Counted from the stretch's first letter, positions 40,343 to 48,989 are shown. The stretch: 64,000 nt of DNA from Kordiimonas sp. SCSIO 12603 (GCF_024398035.1 NZ_CP073748.1:3401001-3465000); one strand, 5' to 3'. Notes: a model not told the origin generated them from the sequence alone. Made by a program: numbers and translations.

Positions 40343-42889
40343 ATGGCTGACAGCATAACAATCCTTATATCGACACTGATTATAACGAGCCTTCTGTTTT
40401 CCATTTTATTTTATGCTGCATGGCGTACCTTTAATAAACCTCCTCATGCTCTGGTTTGGGCTGTTACGTTTCTAATTGGTTTCATTCAGTGGGGAATAAC
40501 ACTCGCAGCCTCAATACAATGGTTTAATCCGGGAGCTTATTATTGGCTCATTGTTAATTTCCTAACACTTTCCATGACCAGCAGCGGGCTATGGGGGTAT
40601 TTTCTCCGAGGCAAATTTAACATTAACCCCCTCTACCTCGTTGGTATGACAGTGGTCCTGGAGTTTGGGGTTTATGTGAGTTGGTCGATTTTCCCGCATA
40701 TCGGCGTGAGTCAAGCCATTGTTCCGTTCTATGCATCTGCCGCCGCACTCCTTACTGCCTTTGTCCTCTGTCGATCTTCAGAGAACAAAACAGCCCTTGA
40801 ATGGGGTGCTATCATTCTCTCGCTGATTATGATGATAACCGAAGCGTCTCTCGGTGTCGTTGCTGCCCTTCAGGGCGGCACGCCAGATCCAAAGCTTTCT
40901 GCGTTGTTCCAAACGCTCCTCTTTACCACCCTGCCCGTTGTATACATAGGCATGGGCGTCTTTATGGTTGGCGTCATTGCATCTGACTTGGCAAAGCAAG
41001 TGAAAGGGCATGCTAAAAAAGAAGCGGATGCATTCCAGGCGGAGGCGGAAAAAGGTTGGCATGTTCTTCAAGATGCAATTGAGGCCGTTCCTGATTTAAT
41101 TGCCATTGATAATGGCCATTTCCAGCTTATGACCTGTAACCAAGCCTTCGTAGATGTACTCGATATGCCTAAAAACCAATTGGTTGGTCGAAGCATTGCA
41201 GAAATCATGGACCAATTGCAGCCCCGCCTTGTCTACGGTGTGAACGGCAAGAAGATTGAAGAAGGTAAAGAAATCATAAAAGCCCTTTGGGAAGGCTTAC
41301 AAAATAAGACAACTATTGAATTTGAATTGAATGATGGCCGCGCCTTTCTAATGGATTGCGGTCTCCTTCGTTCAGGCGTTCACATTCTCACGGCCCGTGA
41401 TGTTACAGCTCTTAATCGTTCCACAAAAACACTGAAAAGCATTCTGCACGGCCAACCTTTCCCGGTTCTTGTGTTTGATAAGAAAAAAGAAACTGTGTTG
41501 TTCGCCAGTGAAGCTGCTGAAAAGCTTCTAGGCAGCAATATAAAAGGGACCGGGTCGGCGTTTTCCAACTTCATACAAAAACATCATTTGTTATCCAGAG
41601 AAGCAGCTTCCAAACAAGTGCTGCAAGAAACAGAATTCATGAATGCTGACAATCAAACATTCCCTGTGCTCTTTTCCACGCAGGAAAGTGTGTTTGATGG
41701 TAAAGCCGCTATTGTGATGAGCTTCATCGACTTATCGGATCAGAAACGTCTGGAAAGTCAGTTAAAGGAACAGCGTGAAGCTTTGTTCCAAAGTGAAAAA
41801 GTCAATGCTTTGGGTACACTCGTGGCGGGCGTGGCCCACGAACTTAATAACCCTCTTACAGTCATTATGACCAACACCCACATCGTGGCTGATGCAGTAA
41901 ACGACCCAGCTGTTACAGAGCGTATGCAAAAGATTGAAGATGCAGTGGAACGCTGTTCTAAAATTGTCCGATCTTTCTTGAACGTAGCCCGCAAAGATTA
42001 CGGTGATTCTGCACCATTCGATCTTGAAAAATGTATGAAGGAAGCAATTGATATTTCCGGTTATAGTTTCCGGCAAAATGACGTTGATATATCTCTTCAT
42101 ATCGCACCAGATTTACCGGCAATTAAAGGGAACTATAACCAGTTCTATCAGGTATTCTTTAACTTACTCCTGAATGCGCTACACGCTATGTCCTCTCAGG
42201 TGCGGCAGAAGCTTCTATCCATCACCTGCTCATATGATGAGGTAAACAATATTATCAAAGTGGATATCGTTGATAGTGGCCCCGGTGTACCTGCAAACAT
42301 ACGCAGTAAAGTGTTTGACCCCTTCTTTACTACAAAGGAAGTTGGCACAGGCACGGGGCTTGGGTTATTCATCGTCCGCAGCATTGTGGAGGCACATGAT
42401 GGCAAGATTGACCTTATGCCATCTCCGAAAGGGGCGCACTTCAGGCTCTATCTCCCTGCCTGGACCAAAAACTACGCTGATGCCGCGGAAACAGAGACCG
42501 AGGTAGATTGTGCTGATTGCCGCATTCTTATCGTTGATGATGAAGAAGAGATTCTGGATGCTTTAGGCCAGATACTCAAAAGCCAAAATCATGATGTAAG
42601 CTCCGCACCCAATGGTCAAAAAGCTTTAGAAGTCTTGGCAAACGAACATATCGACTTGATCATCAGTGATTTAAGAATGCCTGAAATGGACGGCCCTCAA
42701 CTTTATGAAAAAGTGTGCTCTGATTATCCGCATCTTAGCGACAAAACAGTCTTTATGACCGGTGATGAATTATCTCAATTTGCACAGCGTTTTCTATCAA
42801 CCGCGAACTGCCCTGTACTCAGCAAACCTTTCTCACCAAAGAAAGTAAAAGAACTGCTGGATACCTTTATGCAGGCGGAAGCCTCTTAA
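40343..42889 (+). CDS. seven-TM hybrid sensor histidine kinase with PAS and receiver domains
   Basis: An 848-residue membrane protein. Seven TM helices occupy residues about 5-215. Two PAS-like domains follow (about 240-345, with VPDLIAIDNGHFQLMTCN, and 350-475, with PFPVLVFDKKKETVLFAS). The HisKA box is GVAHELNNPLTV with His499. The HATPase has N box NLLLNALHAM, G1 VDSGPGVP and G2 GTGTGLGLFIV. The C-terminal receiver (about 730-848) has acidic pocket VDDEEE and phosphoacceptor Asp776 in ISDLRMPEMDG. The convergent OmpR-type regulator gene shares the last four bases. A membrane-embedded or redox-type signal is likely because there is no periplasmic domain. The true output may be the receiver or the neighbour. 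Confidence 0.92.
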   Translation: MADSITILISTLIITSLLFSILFYAAWRTFNKPPHALVWAVTFLIGFIQWGITLAASIQWFNPGAYYWLIVNFLTLSMTSSGLWGYFLRGKFNINPLYLVGMTVVLEFGVYVSWSIFPHIGVSQAIVPFYASAAALLTAFVLCRSSENKTALEWGAIILSLIMMITEASLGVVAALQGGTPDPKLSALFQTLLFTTLPVVYIGMGVFMVGVIASDLAKQVKGHAKKEADAFQAEAEKGWHVLQDAIEAVPDLIAIDNGHFQLMTCNQAFVDVLDMPKNQLVGRSIAEIMDQLQPRLVYGVNGKKIEEGKEIIKALWEGLQNKTTIEFELNDGRAFLMDCGLLRSGVHILTARDVTALNRSTKTLKSILHGQPFPVLVFDKKKETVLFASEAAEKLLGSNIKGTGSAFSNFIQKHHLLSREAASKQVLQETEFMNADNQTFPVLFSTQESVFDGKAAIVMSFIDLSDQKRLESQLKEQREALFQSEKVNALGTLVAGVAHELNNPLTVIMTNTHIVADAVNDPAVTERMQKIEDAVERCSKIVRSFLNVARKDYGDSAPFDLEKCMKEAIDISGYSFRQNDVDISLHIAPDLPAIKGNYNQFYQVFFNLLLNALHAMSSQVRQKLLSITCSYDEVNNIIKVDIVDSGPGVPANIRSKVFDPFFTTKEVGTGTGLGLFIVRSIVEAHDGKIDLMPSPKGAHFRLYLPAWTKNYADAAETETEVDCADCRILIVDDEEEILDALGQILKSQNHDVSSAPNGQKALEVLANEHIDLIISDLRMPEMDGPQLYEKVCSDYPHLSDKTVFMTGDELSQFAQRFLSTANCPVLSKPFSPKKVKELLDTFMQAEAS

Positions 42890-43605
42890 AGCGGTGAAAC
42901 CGCACAATTGAGCAAATAGCCACCACCCCAATAAGTCTTCAAAATTTGAGGCTTCTTGGGGTTTTCCTCAATCTTCTTTCGAAGCCGTGCCACATAGTTA
43001 TCGATGCTTCGTTCAAACATATTTGCCATACGCCCTTGAGTGGCTTCTAGGAGGAAATCCCTGCTCAAGACTGTTTGTGGATTTTCCATAAACACAAGAA
43101 GCAGTCTCGTCTCTCCAGAGCTTAACTGAATGGCATCACCTGCCTCCGTTGAGATTTGCTGATCAATAGCATCCAGCACAAAATCACCAAAACGATATTT
43201 CTTGGAATTCTGCTTTGGTGTTTCAACAGATATTTGCTGAGTACGACGTAATATTGCCTTCACTCTAGCAAGCAGCTCTCTAGGGTTAAATGGCTTGATC
43301 ATATAGTCGTCTGCACCGACCTCAAGACCAACAACCTTTTCTGTATCTTCAGCTTTGCCAGACAAGAACATAATCGGCAGAGAGTGGCTTTGCCTGAGCG
43401 TACGGCAAATGCTAATGCCGTCATCTTGCCCCAGAACAATATCCAAAATGACCAAATCAATATGCTCTTGTGCGATCACGTCCAGCGCCTGCTTTTCATC
43501 TGCAGCGCTCGAGACCTTAAAGCCATTGTTTCCTAAATAATAAGATAGGGATTCTCTGATCTCAGGTTCGTCATCAACGATCAGAATATGCGACACACTT
43601 GACAT
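42886..43605 (-). CDS. OmpR-family response regulator
   Basis: A 239-residue regulator. The receiver domain covers residues 1-120: acidic pair DDEPEI at 11-12, phosphoacceptor Asp55 (LVILDIVLGQDDG), Thr/Ser region MFLSGKAE and Lys in MIKPFNPREL. The winged-helix DNA-binding domain covers about 140-235 (FGDFVLDAIDQQIS, SSGETRLLLVFMENPQTVLSRDFLLEA, and SIDNYVARLRKKIEENPKKPQILKTYWGGGYLL by position). It is placed tail to tail with the hybrid kinase, sharing TTAA at the stops, an unusual order for a cognate pair. Direct repeats with a 10-bp period near the region suit OmpR-type tandem binding. Confidence 0.92.
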   Translation of the reverse strand: MSSVSHILIVDDEPEIRESLSYYLGNNGFKVSSAADEKQALDVIAQEHIDLVILDIVLGQDDGISICRTLRQSHSLPIMFLSGKAEDTEKVVGLEVGADDYMIKPFNPRELLARVKAILRRTQQISVETPKQNSKKYRFGDFVLDAIDQQISTEAGDAIQLSSGETRLLLVFMENPQTVLSRDFLLEATQGRMANMFERSIDNYVARLRKKIEENPKKPQILKTYWGGGYLLNCAVSPL

Positions 43606-43746
43606 TCAAGCTCCATCAAAATTCAGTAGTATACTCAATACAATAAGTTAATAATTTTTCTCGAACTTAATAGTTCATATGCCCAATCAAAATGCCTGCC
43701 TGATAACAAATTATAGGTGTAGACGATTTGGTTGCACAGGGGTGCA

Positions 43747-43776
43747 GTACAAATTGATACATCTTAGTACATTCTT
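43747..43776 (+). promoter_or_regulatory. three phased 10-bp repeats (candidate regulator site 3)
   Basis: GTACAAATTG ATACATCTTA GTACATTCTT places an (A/G)TACA core at 43747, 43757 and 43767, exactly one helical turn apart. It is 142 bases upstream of the regulator start (minus strand) and 119 bases upstream of the zinc-ribbon gene (plus strand). Confidence 0.55.
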
Positions 43777-43894
43777 AAATTGATATTTTACCTATAGTTT
43801 GTCAGTCCCCTGGGACAATCCTGATTAAGCAGTATTAGACGAACATGCACAAATCAATATTCTTTAACGAAATTGATAGCAGCAATTTATTTGA

Positions 43895-44380
43895 ATGGTT
43901 ATGAGGCAACAATCTATCAAATTACGGCACTGCCCATATTGTGGTGGTTGTATGGAGAGAAAGGGATACAGTGCAAGCCTTAAAGCTGTCAAAGAAATAT
44001 ACAGCTGTAAGGACTGCTGGAAATCTACCAAACTACTTTCCACTGCATCGCAAGGCTTTATTATCGGCAACAAGCTGTTCCTATTAGGCCTACTCGCTAT
44101 TCTTTGTTCAACCTCCCATGAACTTATCTCGCTCTGCGGAACTTTAGCCCTCTTCATATCAATATGGCTGACCTATGATATTTTTAAAATGCTTAGGTAT
44201 AAGTTTACGATGCCGCTACTGAAATATTTGCCAGAAGCCTCATCACCTCCAAAAGAAAACGGATACAAACGTCAGTGTAAAAACATCTTGCGAGGAGAAA
44301 ATTGGTTAAAGGGGTTGGCGCTAGGGATAAGCACCGCTTCTTTGTTTCTCTCCCCTGTCATCATATTCGCTTCCCTATAA
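43895..44380 (+). CDS. putative membrane protein with N-terminal zinc ribbon
   Basis: A 161-residue frame; the start may be the ATG at 43895 or 43901, and neither has a good ribosome site. A stop codon lies directly before 43895. Residues about 11-45 contain CPYCGGCMERKGY and YSCKDCW, two CxxC pairs 20-odd residues apart as in zinc ribbons. Two or three TM helices follow: about 57-98 (KLFLLGLLAILC and LISLCGTLALFISIWLTYDIF) and 138-160 (LKGLALGISTASLFLSPVIIF). I do not recognise the family. It lies between two phased-repeat sites in the accessory signalling region. Confidence 0.6.
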   Translation: MVMRQQSIKLRHCPYCGGCMERKGYSASLKAVKEIYSCKDCWKSTKLLSTASQGFIIGNKLFLLGLLAILCSTSHELISLCGTLALFISIWLTYDIFKMLRYKFTMPLLKYLPEASSPPKENGYKRQCKNILRGENWLKGLALGISTASLFLSPVIIFASL

Positions 44381-44384
44381 ACTT

Positions 44385-44414
44385 GATACATTCTGACACA
44401 AATTGAAACACGAC
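44385..44414 (+). promoter_or_regulatory. three phased 10-bp repeats before the small-gene cluster (candidate regulator site 4)
   Basis: GATACATTCT GACACAAATT GAAACACGAC: the pattern GAnACA recurs at exactly 10-bp steps. It lies 58 bases before the first of three small co-oriented genes, in the promoter zone. Confidence 0.55.
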
Positions 44415-44471
44415 ACCTAAGCACTCGCACTCTACCCTTACCTGCATTGATCGAAGGTTGGGGACATAAAT

Positions 44472-44840
44472 ATGTTAAAGATCACAAAACAGCGCATTAT
44501 CAAAACATGCGCAGACTGGTGCCAACAGGAAAGGCGCGGTCCATACCAGATAGATTTTTCTCAGGCTTCAACTATCTGCAAGTGCACAGTAAATGACATT
44601 AGAAAGCTCTTCACATCCTGTGAAACGCTTCAACGGTCAATTATTGCTCACGCAAATCAATCCAAGCATCATCCGCTGGTACTCGCACACGGTTTAATAG
44701 CCCGAGACCCGCAACTGCATGCTCTCAGCAAATCAGAAGTTATCAACGTGTTTCAAGATGCTATTGGTTCATGCGCACGTTCGTTTGGTACATCAAAGGC
44801 TAACAGGCAGGCCGCAGATGCTACTTCTTCCCATTTCTAA
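44472..44840 (+). CDS. small protein resembling a TetR N-terminal DNA-binding domain
   Basis: 122 residues from an ATG with GGGGAC eight bases upstream. Residues about 5-60 follow the layout of a TetR helix-turn-helix: QRIIKTCADWCQQE, then ASTICKCTVNDIRKLFTSCETLQRSIIAHA, where the last part parallels the usual recognition helix plus the lysine-free F-x-S-x-E-x-L cap. The rest (about 60) is far shorter than a TetR ligand domain. If the likeness is real, it is a truncated or free-standing DNA-binding protein. The match is by eye and weak. It is the first gene of a likely three-gene operon, with the next ATG 15 bases on. Confidence 0.6.
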   Translation: MLKITKQRIIKTCADWCQQERRGPYQIDFSQASTICKCTVNDIRKLFTSCETLQRSIIAHANQSKHHPLVLAHGLIARDPQLHALSKSEVINVFQDAIGSCARSFGTSKANRQAADATSSHF

Positions 44841-44855
44841 CCCACGAGTTACGAC

Positions 44856-45260
44856 ATGTTATATGAAAGCGTCGATGCCTATCAGAAGAAATACAGTCCA
44901 CAAAGCCTGTCAATTGAGCACCAAAAAACCAGTTTTCTGGAAGCATGTGCAATTTGGGCGGAGTCCAATGGCTTTTACAATTTAGCGGAAAAAAATGGCG
45001 CTCTTATCTGTCACGACTTTCCCGTCAGATTAAAGCTGACATTCAATAACATAACGCGTTTAAGACGTTCCGTTCTCATGAAAGCCATGAAAGAACACAA
45101 ACGTTTTCCTCGCCTAATCTTTACAGCCTATGCAGAGACAATGCTCGATCAACCAACTGGTGATCAACTGCCGCTATCCCTTGTTGTAGAAGATATTGAA
45201 AAAGATCGGCTACTCAAGCTCTCCGCAACTGCAATCTTGCGAGCAATACCTCAGCTTTAG
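44856..45260 (+). CDS. protein of unknown function in small signalling cluster
   Basis: 134 residues, soluble, no signal peptide or TM helix. It begins MLYESVDAYQKKYSPQSLSIEH, with a central ACAIWAESNGFYNLAEKNGALICHDFPV and a C-terminal LSLVVEDIEKDRLLKLSATAILRAI. I do not recognise the fold; several short alternating strands and helices suggest a compact alpha/beta domain. It starts 15 bases after the TetR-like gene and ends 43 bases before the degenerate receiver gene, so the three are probably one transcript. A regulatory partner role is a guess from context. Confidence 0.6.
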   Translation: MLYESVDAYQKKYSPQSLSIEHQKTSFLEACAIWAESNGFYNLAEKNGALICHDFPVRLKLTFNNITRLRRSVLMKAMKEHKRFPRLIFTAYAETMLDQPTGDQLPLSLVVEDIEKDRLLKLSATAILRAIPQL

Positions 45261-45303
45261 CCTGTTACAACATTATTCATTTATCAGTTTTTAGGTTAAT
45301 CAA

Positions 45304-45729
45304 ATGATTCCTGATCATTTACAGTTTATGTTGTCATCCTGGGATTTATCAGAATTTACCGAGTGGAAATTCTTGATGCTTTCTCTCGAAGACAATACAC
45401 CTCACGCAACACCTATCAGTGTTATCAAAAACAGCGCTTATTTTTATTTACACACATGTTCCGGGGAACTTTGTTACCGCTTATGCACCGAACGCGACTA
45501 TAAGGCGGTTTACCTGATCACCAATAAAGTGGGGCAAAACGAACTGGAATTTATCCTTAAGGTACGTGCTGTTGGTGAACCACACTGCAATATCCCAATA
45601 ATCCTTATCAGTCCGCCTGTATCAAAAACCATTCGGCACGAGCTAGAGGATTGCGGCATCAACGCGGTACTTGAAGCACCTTTTTCAGATAAACAGCTTA
45701 TTAAACAAACCCTGTCTCTCTGCTCTTAA
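45304..45729 (+). CDS. degenerate receiver-like (pseudo-receiver) protein
   Basis: 141 residues. From about residue 20 the layout follows a CheY-type receiver. Strand 1 with acidic residues is FLMLSLEDN, strand 3 is YKAVYLITNKVGQNE, strand 4 is IPIILISPP, and the end is CGINAVLEAPFSDKQLIKQTLSL, parallel to the G-A-x-x-y-l-x-K-P-F-x-x-x-x-L-x-x-x-i segment of receivers. The phosphoacceptor Asp at the end of strand 3 is replaced (ITN), and the conserved Lys before Pro-Phe is Ala (APF). It should not be phosphorylated in the normal way, so it may act by binding only. It is the last gene of the three-gene cluster near the hybrid kinase. Confidence 0.65.
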   Translation: MIPDHLQFMLSSWDLSEFTEWKFLMLSLEDNTPHATPISVIKNSAYFYLHTCSGELCYRLCTERDYKAVYLITNKVGQNELEFILKVRAVGEPHCNIPIILISPPVSKTIRHELEDCGINAVLEAPFSDKQLIKQTLSLCS

Positions 45730-45733
45730 AAGC

Positions 45734-45763
45734 AAAAAAGCCCAGTGAATATTCACTGGGCTT
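45734..45763 (-). terminator. intrinsic terminator of the ABC exporter operon
   Basis: A perfect 26-bp palindrome centred on AATATT (stem AGCCCAGTGAA / TTCACTGGGCT), followed on the minus strand by T6, 14 bases after the permease stop. The plus-strand side, after the pseudo-receiver gene, has almost no U-tract. Confidence 0.85.
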
Positions 45764-45776
45764 AATCGTCTAATAG

Positions 45777-48254
45777 TTAACCGGCGAGTAAGTCTCGGAC
45801 AGAAACTTTCAAGCTCTGCCGACAGGCCAGATAACCAATCAAGCAAACGGTGCTCACCATCAGGCTGATAGTGCCAATTACCCAAATCGGATCAGGGTTA
45901 TAGAAAAGCCCAAACTGATCCTCATAAATCAGAATACCAGCCATCCATGTACCAACAATGGCACCAGCCGCTGCGATAAGGGCTGTTACACCCCAATCAT
46001 AGAAATTCAGCCACAGGCAATCTTTTTCCTTCAAACCCATACTCATAAGAAGGCCATTTTTCTGCTGATCATCTGCCTTAAAACCGCTCACAGAAGCTGC
46101 AACAACAAACAGTGAAAGCACCAGCACCATAGCCGCATAACCTGATGTTACTTTGGTCACGATACCCAGTGTTTTCTCAAGACGTTGCATCATTTCCTTA
46201 AGCGGAAGAAGAGCAAGTGTTGGGTTTGCTTCCCAAAGGCTTGCAAGTTGACCCCATGCCTGTTCCGGCAGGTTCATACTTCCCATATAATAAGTATCTG
46301 CCTTGATCTGTTCTCTTGCTGAAATTGGTACCTGGAACCAAAAGGTGATGAAGCTACCACCTGGTTTATAAGCATGGCTTGCCACTAGAGTGAAAGTATA
46401 TGTTTCACCACCAATCTGGTACGTCAACTTATCACCAAATTTGAAACCCATATCGGTCATCACTTCAGGTTCAGCGGAAATTTGTTGCCAATCTTCTGTG
46501 CCAACTTCCCAGCGATTACCATCAATATGGCGATTATTTTCAGGAATTTCATCGGCCCAGCTCAGTCGAATAGGTTCCTGCAGTGTCGCCAGTGAATCGC
46601 TCGGCTTCTTCATGTAATCATTGAGAAGCACACCGTTCACCTGCACAAGTTTGGCTGACAAAAACGGTCTAAGTTGTTTGACCGTACTGCCGGTTTTTTC
46701 AGACCAATCGTGAATAGCCCCCACATGCTTTTCCTGCGCTTCTGAGATAATCAAATTACCTTCTTCCACACGGCTATTGGTTTCGATCATTGCACTGAAA
46801 TCACGCATAAGCATTAAGGAAAACAGTAACAGCAAACCACATAGGCCAAGCCCCAGAATCTGTGCAGACTTGGAGAAAATACGCTGCCTCATCATGAAGA
46901 AAGCAAATGGCAACAAACCTGCTCTCCGGCTTCCCCAATAATCACCCAGACGAAGAACAAGCCAACTTAGGAATGTCATGAATATGAGCGCAACAGCCAC
47001 CGCCCCCAGTGTCATGGCAGTTAGAAGCATATTATCTGAATATACCGCAGCCAAAAGTGTGGCAGACGCCAAACCCCAGAAAAGCCGCTGTAACAGATAC
47101 CGGTTTTCTGGTGCTTTCCTAATCAACGAAAGCACAGAAGAACCACGTAACTGATTAAATGTGGGTATTTGAAGGGCCAGCAACAGGATAAAGACAAGCG
47201 CCACCGTTTTAATAATTGCCGCAGGGTAAAGACCACCTGACAATCCCGGGAAATAAGCTTGCAGTTCGGCAACAATCAAATCCTGAGCCACAGCTGCGAA
47301 AACACATGCGCCTACAGTAGAAAGAGCAAATCCTGTAAACCACTGCCCGCCTGCCATAGCCATGCTTTTTCCAAGCGGCGTACCAAAACTGGTATAAACT
47401 GCAATACGGTACCGCATGTTTGCAAGCCACCTGCGGTTCGTCATGTCAATAGCGACAGCCGCCATGAAAAAAAGAATAACTGAAGCAAGCCCAAGGAAAT
47501 TTTCCGTGCGGCGCCAAAACCCTGAGAGCGGGTGTTGGCCACCATACTTCTTTAAAACAGTTGCCCCCGGCAATGCATCCTTAGCCCACGTTTCAATAGT
47601 TTCTGCCTGTGCCTCATCTGCCATCATCATATAGCGAAACCGCTGACCACTACTGGCAAGAGCACCCGATGCCAGGCTATCCATATGCACCATAGCCCGA
47701 AGGTCCACGCTGTGCCCCTCCATAAGCCGATCAGGTTCATGGAATAAAATCTGCGCTACCTGAAGATTTTCGCCACCAATCTTAATCTGATCACCAACAC
47801 CAGCACCAAGTTTTGTTGCCAACCGTGACCCGAGCCAAATATCCCCAATATCGGGACCACGCTTTGCAGGCATCTGATCAGCACCCGGTGATACACCGAT
47901 CATCAATTGCCCCTGAATTGGATAGGCACTATCCACAAGTTTCAACTGAACACGTTCCCACCGCTTTTCAAAACTCAGCGTAATTTTCAGTAGCTCAGAC
48001 TTCGCAAGCCCCTGCGTTTCACTTCGCAACGTTTGAAGTGCTCTATCTTCCAGTGGCACATGGCTTTCTACAACCACATCAGAGCCCAGCATCTGATCCA
48101 AGTTCGCCTTCAGATAATTTTGGATAGAGGCACTCACAAGTGTAAGAGTCAGAAGGAAAAACAAAAGCGCAGTTTGCGTCAGCACCGTAATCCTGCCGTC
48201 CGCAGCCTTTAGGTCATGCCGGGCGTTATCCCATATCAATTTCACCGTGCTCAT
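45777..48254 (-). CDS. FtsX-like ABC exporter permease (YbbP type)
   Basis: An 825-residue inner-membrane protein with an N-terminal TM (about 25-45), a large periplasmic domain (about 45-260), then a cluster of TM helices, a second periplasmic domain and C-terminal TM helices. It has two FtsX/MacB-type permease domains, as in YbbP, expected near 260-400 and 690-825. KADDQQKNGLLMSMGLKEKDC in the C-terminal unit is the usual cytoplasmic coupling-loop pattern. Start MSTVKLIWDNARHDL. It overlaps the ATPase gene by four bases. YbbAP-type systems are thought to move lipophilic molecules out of the membrane; the cargo is unknown. Confidence 0.85.
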   Translation of the reverse strand: MSTVKLIWDNARHDLKAADGRITVLTQTALLFFLLTLTLVSASIQNYLKANLDQMLGSDVVVESHVPLEDRALQTLRSETQGLAKSELLKITLSFEKRWERVQLKLVDSAYPIQGQLMIGVSPGADQMPAKRGPDIGDIWLGSRLATKLGAGVGDQIKIGGENLQVAQILFHEPDRLMEGHSVDLRAMVHMDSLASGALASSGQRFRYMMMADEAQAETIETWAKDALPGATVLKKYGGQHPLSGFWRRTENFLGLASVILFFMAAVAIDMTNRRWLANMRYRIAVYTSFGTPLGKSMAMAGGQWFTGFALSTVGACVFAAVAQDLIVAELQAYFPGLSGGLYPAAIIKTVALVFILLLALQIPTFNQLRGSSVLSLIRKAPENRYLLQRLFWGLASATLLAAVYSDNMLLTAMTLGAVAVALIFMTFLSWLVLRLGDYWGSRRAGLLPFAFFMMRQRIFSKSAQILGLGLCGLLLLFSLMLMRDFSAMIETNSRVEEGNLIISEAQEKHVGAIHDWSEKTGSTVKQLRPFLSAKLVQVNGVLLNDYMKKPSDSLATLQEPIRLSWADEIPENNRHIDGNRWEVGTEDWQQISAEPEVMTDMGFKFGDKLTYQIGGETYTFTLVASHAYKPGGSFITFWFQVPISAREQIKADTYYMGSMNLPEQAWGQLASLWEANPTLALLPLKEMMQRLEKTLGIVTKVTSGYAAMVLVLSLFVVAASVSGFKADDQQKNGLLMSMGLKEKDCLWLNFYDWGVTALIAAAGAIVGTWMAGILIYEDQFGLFYNPDPIWVIGTISLMVSTVCLIGYLACRQSLKVSVRDLLAG

Positions 48255-48910
48255 GCCGCCATCTCCAGCGCACCATTCTCTAGCCTCAGGCTTTTATCCG
48301 CGAGGCCCGCTAAGCGGTTACTGTGTGTTACCACCACAAGGCCACACTCGGTTTCCCGGGCGAAACCGAACATCAGATCAATCACAGTTTCTGATGTACG
48401 GGCATCAAGGTTGCCGGTTGGCTCATCTGCAAAAATAAAACGCGGGCGACTAACGAAAGCGCGCGCCATTGCTATACGCTGCTGTTCGCCACCACTTAGC
48501 TGATGGGGTTTATGGCCCGCTCGGTTTTCAAGACCAATTTTACCAAGCCAGTCCGCCGCAATATCAAACGCATCCTTGTTACCTTTCAGACGAAGGGGCA
48601 GTGCAAGGTTTCCAATTGCATCTAGCTCGGGCATCAGATGAAACTGTTGGAAAATAAAGCCCGAGTTCGCGCGCATAGCCATTTTATCAATAGGTGTTCC
48701 ACCCACATTGAAAACCACTTCACCCTCTTCCGGGTCTTCAAGTCCTGCTGCAATGGAAAGAAGGCTGGATTTTCCGGCTCCTGATGGCCCAACAATGGCT
48801 AAAATTTCCCCTGTACCAATGGTTTGGGACAGATTATCGAATAACTCAATACGCTCCGCGGCCGTATCAAAATAATGACTGATGTTGTTCAGTTCTATTG
48901 TATCTCGCAT
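48251..48910 (-). CDS. ABC exporter ATP-binding protein (YbbA/LolD type)
   Basis: About 219 residues; a GAGGAG site lies nine bases before the ATG at 48910 and six before a GTG at 48913, so either may serve. Walker A GPSGAGKSSLLSIAAGL, Q-loop FIFQQFHLMPEL, signature LSGGEQQRIAMARAF, Walker B FIFADEPTGNLD and VVVTHSNRLA are all intact. The 220-residue length and MPELDAIGNL stretch place it in the LolD/MacB/YbbA group that drives mechanotransmission or lipid and lipoprotein export. It forms an operon with the permease, divergent from the two-component system. Confidence 0.9.
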   Translation of the reverse strand: MRDTIELNNISHYFDTAAERIELFDNLSQTIGTGEILAIVGPSGAGKSSLLSIAAGLEDPEEGEVVFNVGGTPIDKMAMRANSGFIFQQFHLMPELDAIGNLALPLRLKGNKDAFDIAADWLGKIGLENRAGHKPHQLSGGEQQRIAMARAFVSRPRFIFADEPTGNLDARTSETVIDLMFGFARETECGLVVVTHSNRLAGLADKSLRLENGALEMAA

Positions 48911-48989
48911 CACTGCTATCTCCTCTGCTGTCAGAGGAAAACTAACAAGATGAATGTCAAATAAAGGTGAAATGAAAACAAGGTGTCAG

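Noticed and set aside
40050-40361. Minus-strand frame of 103 codons in the gene-free region
   Set aside because: No ribosome site, no domain, and it crosses the kinase start and a regulatory repeat; non-coding content is more likely.
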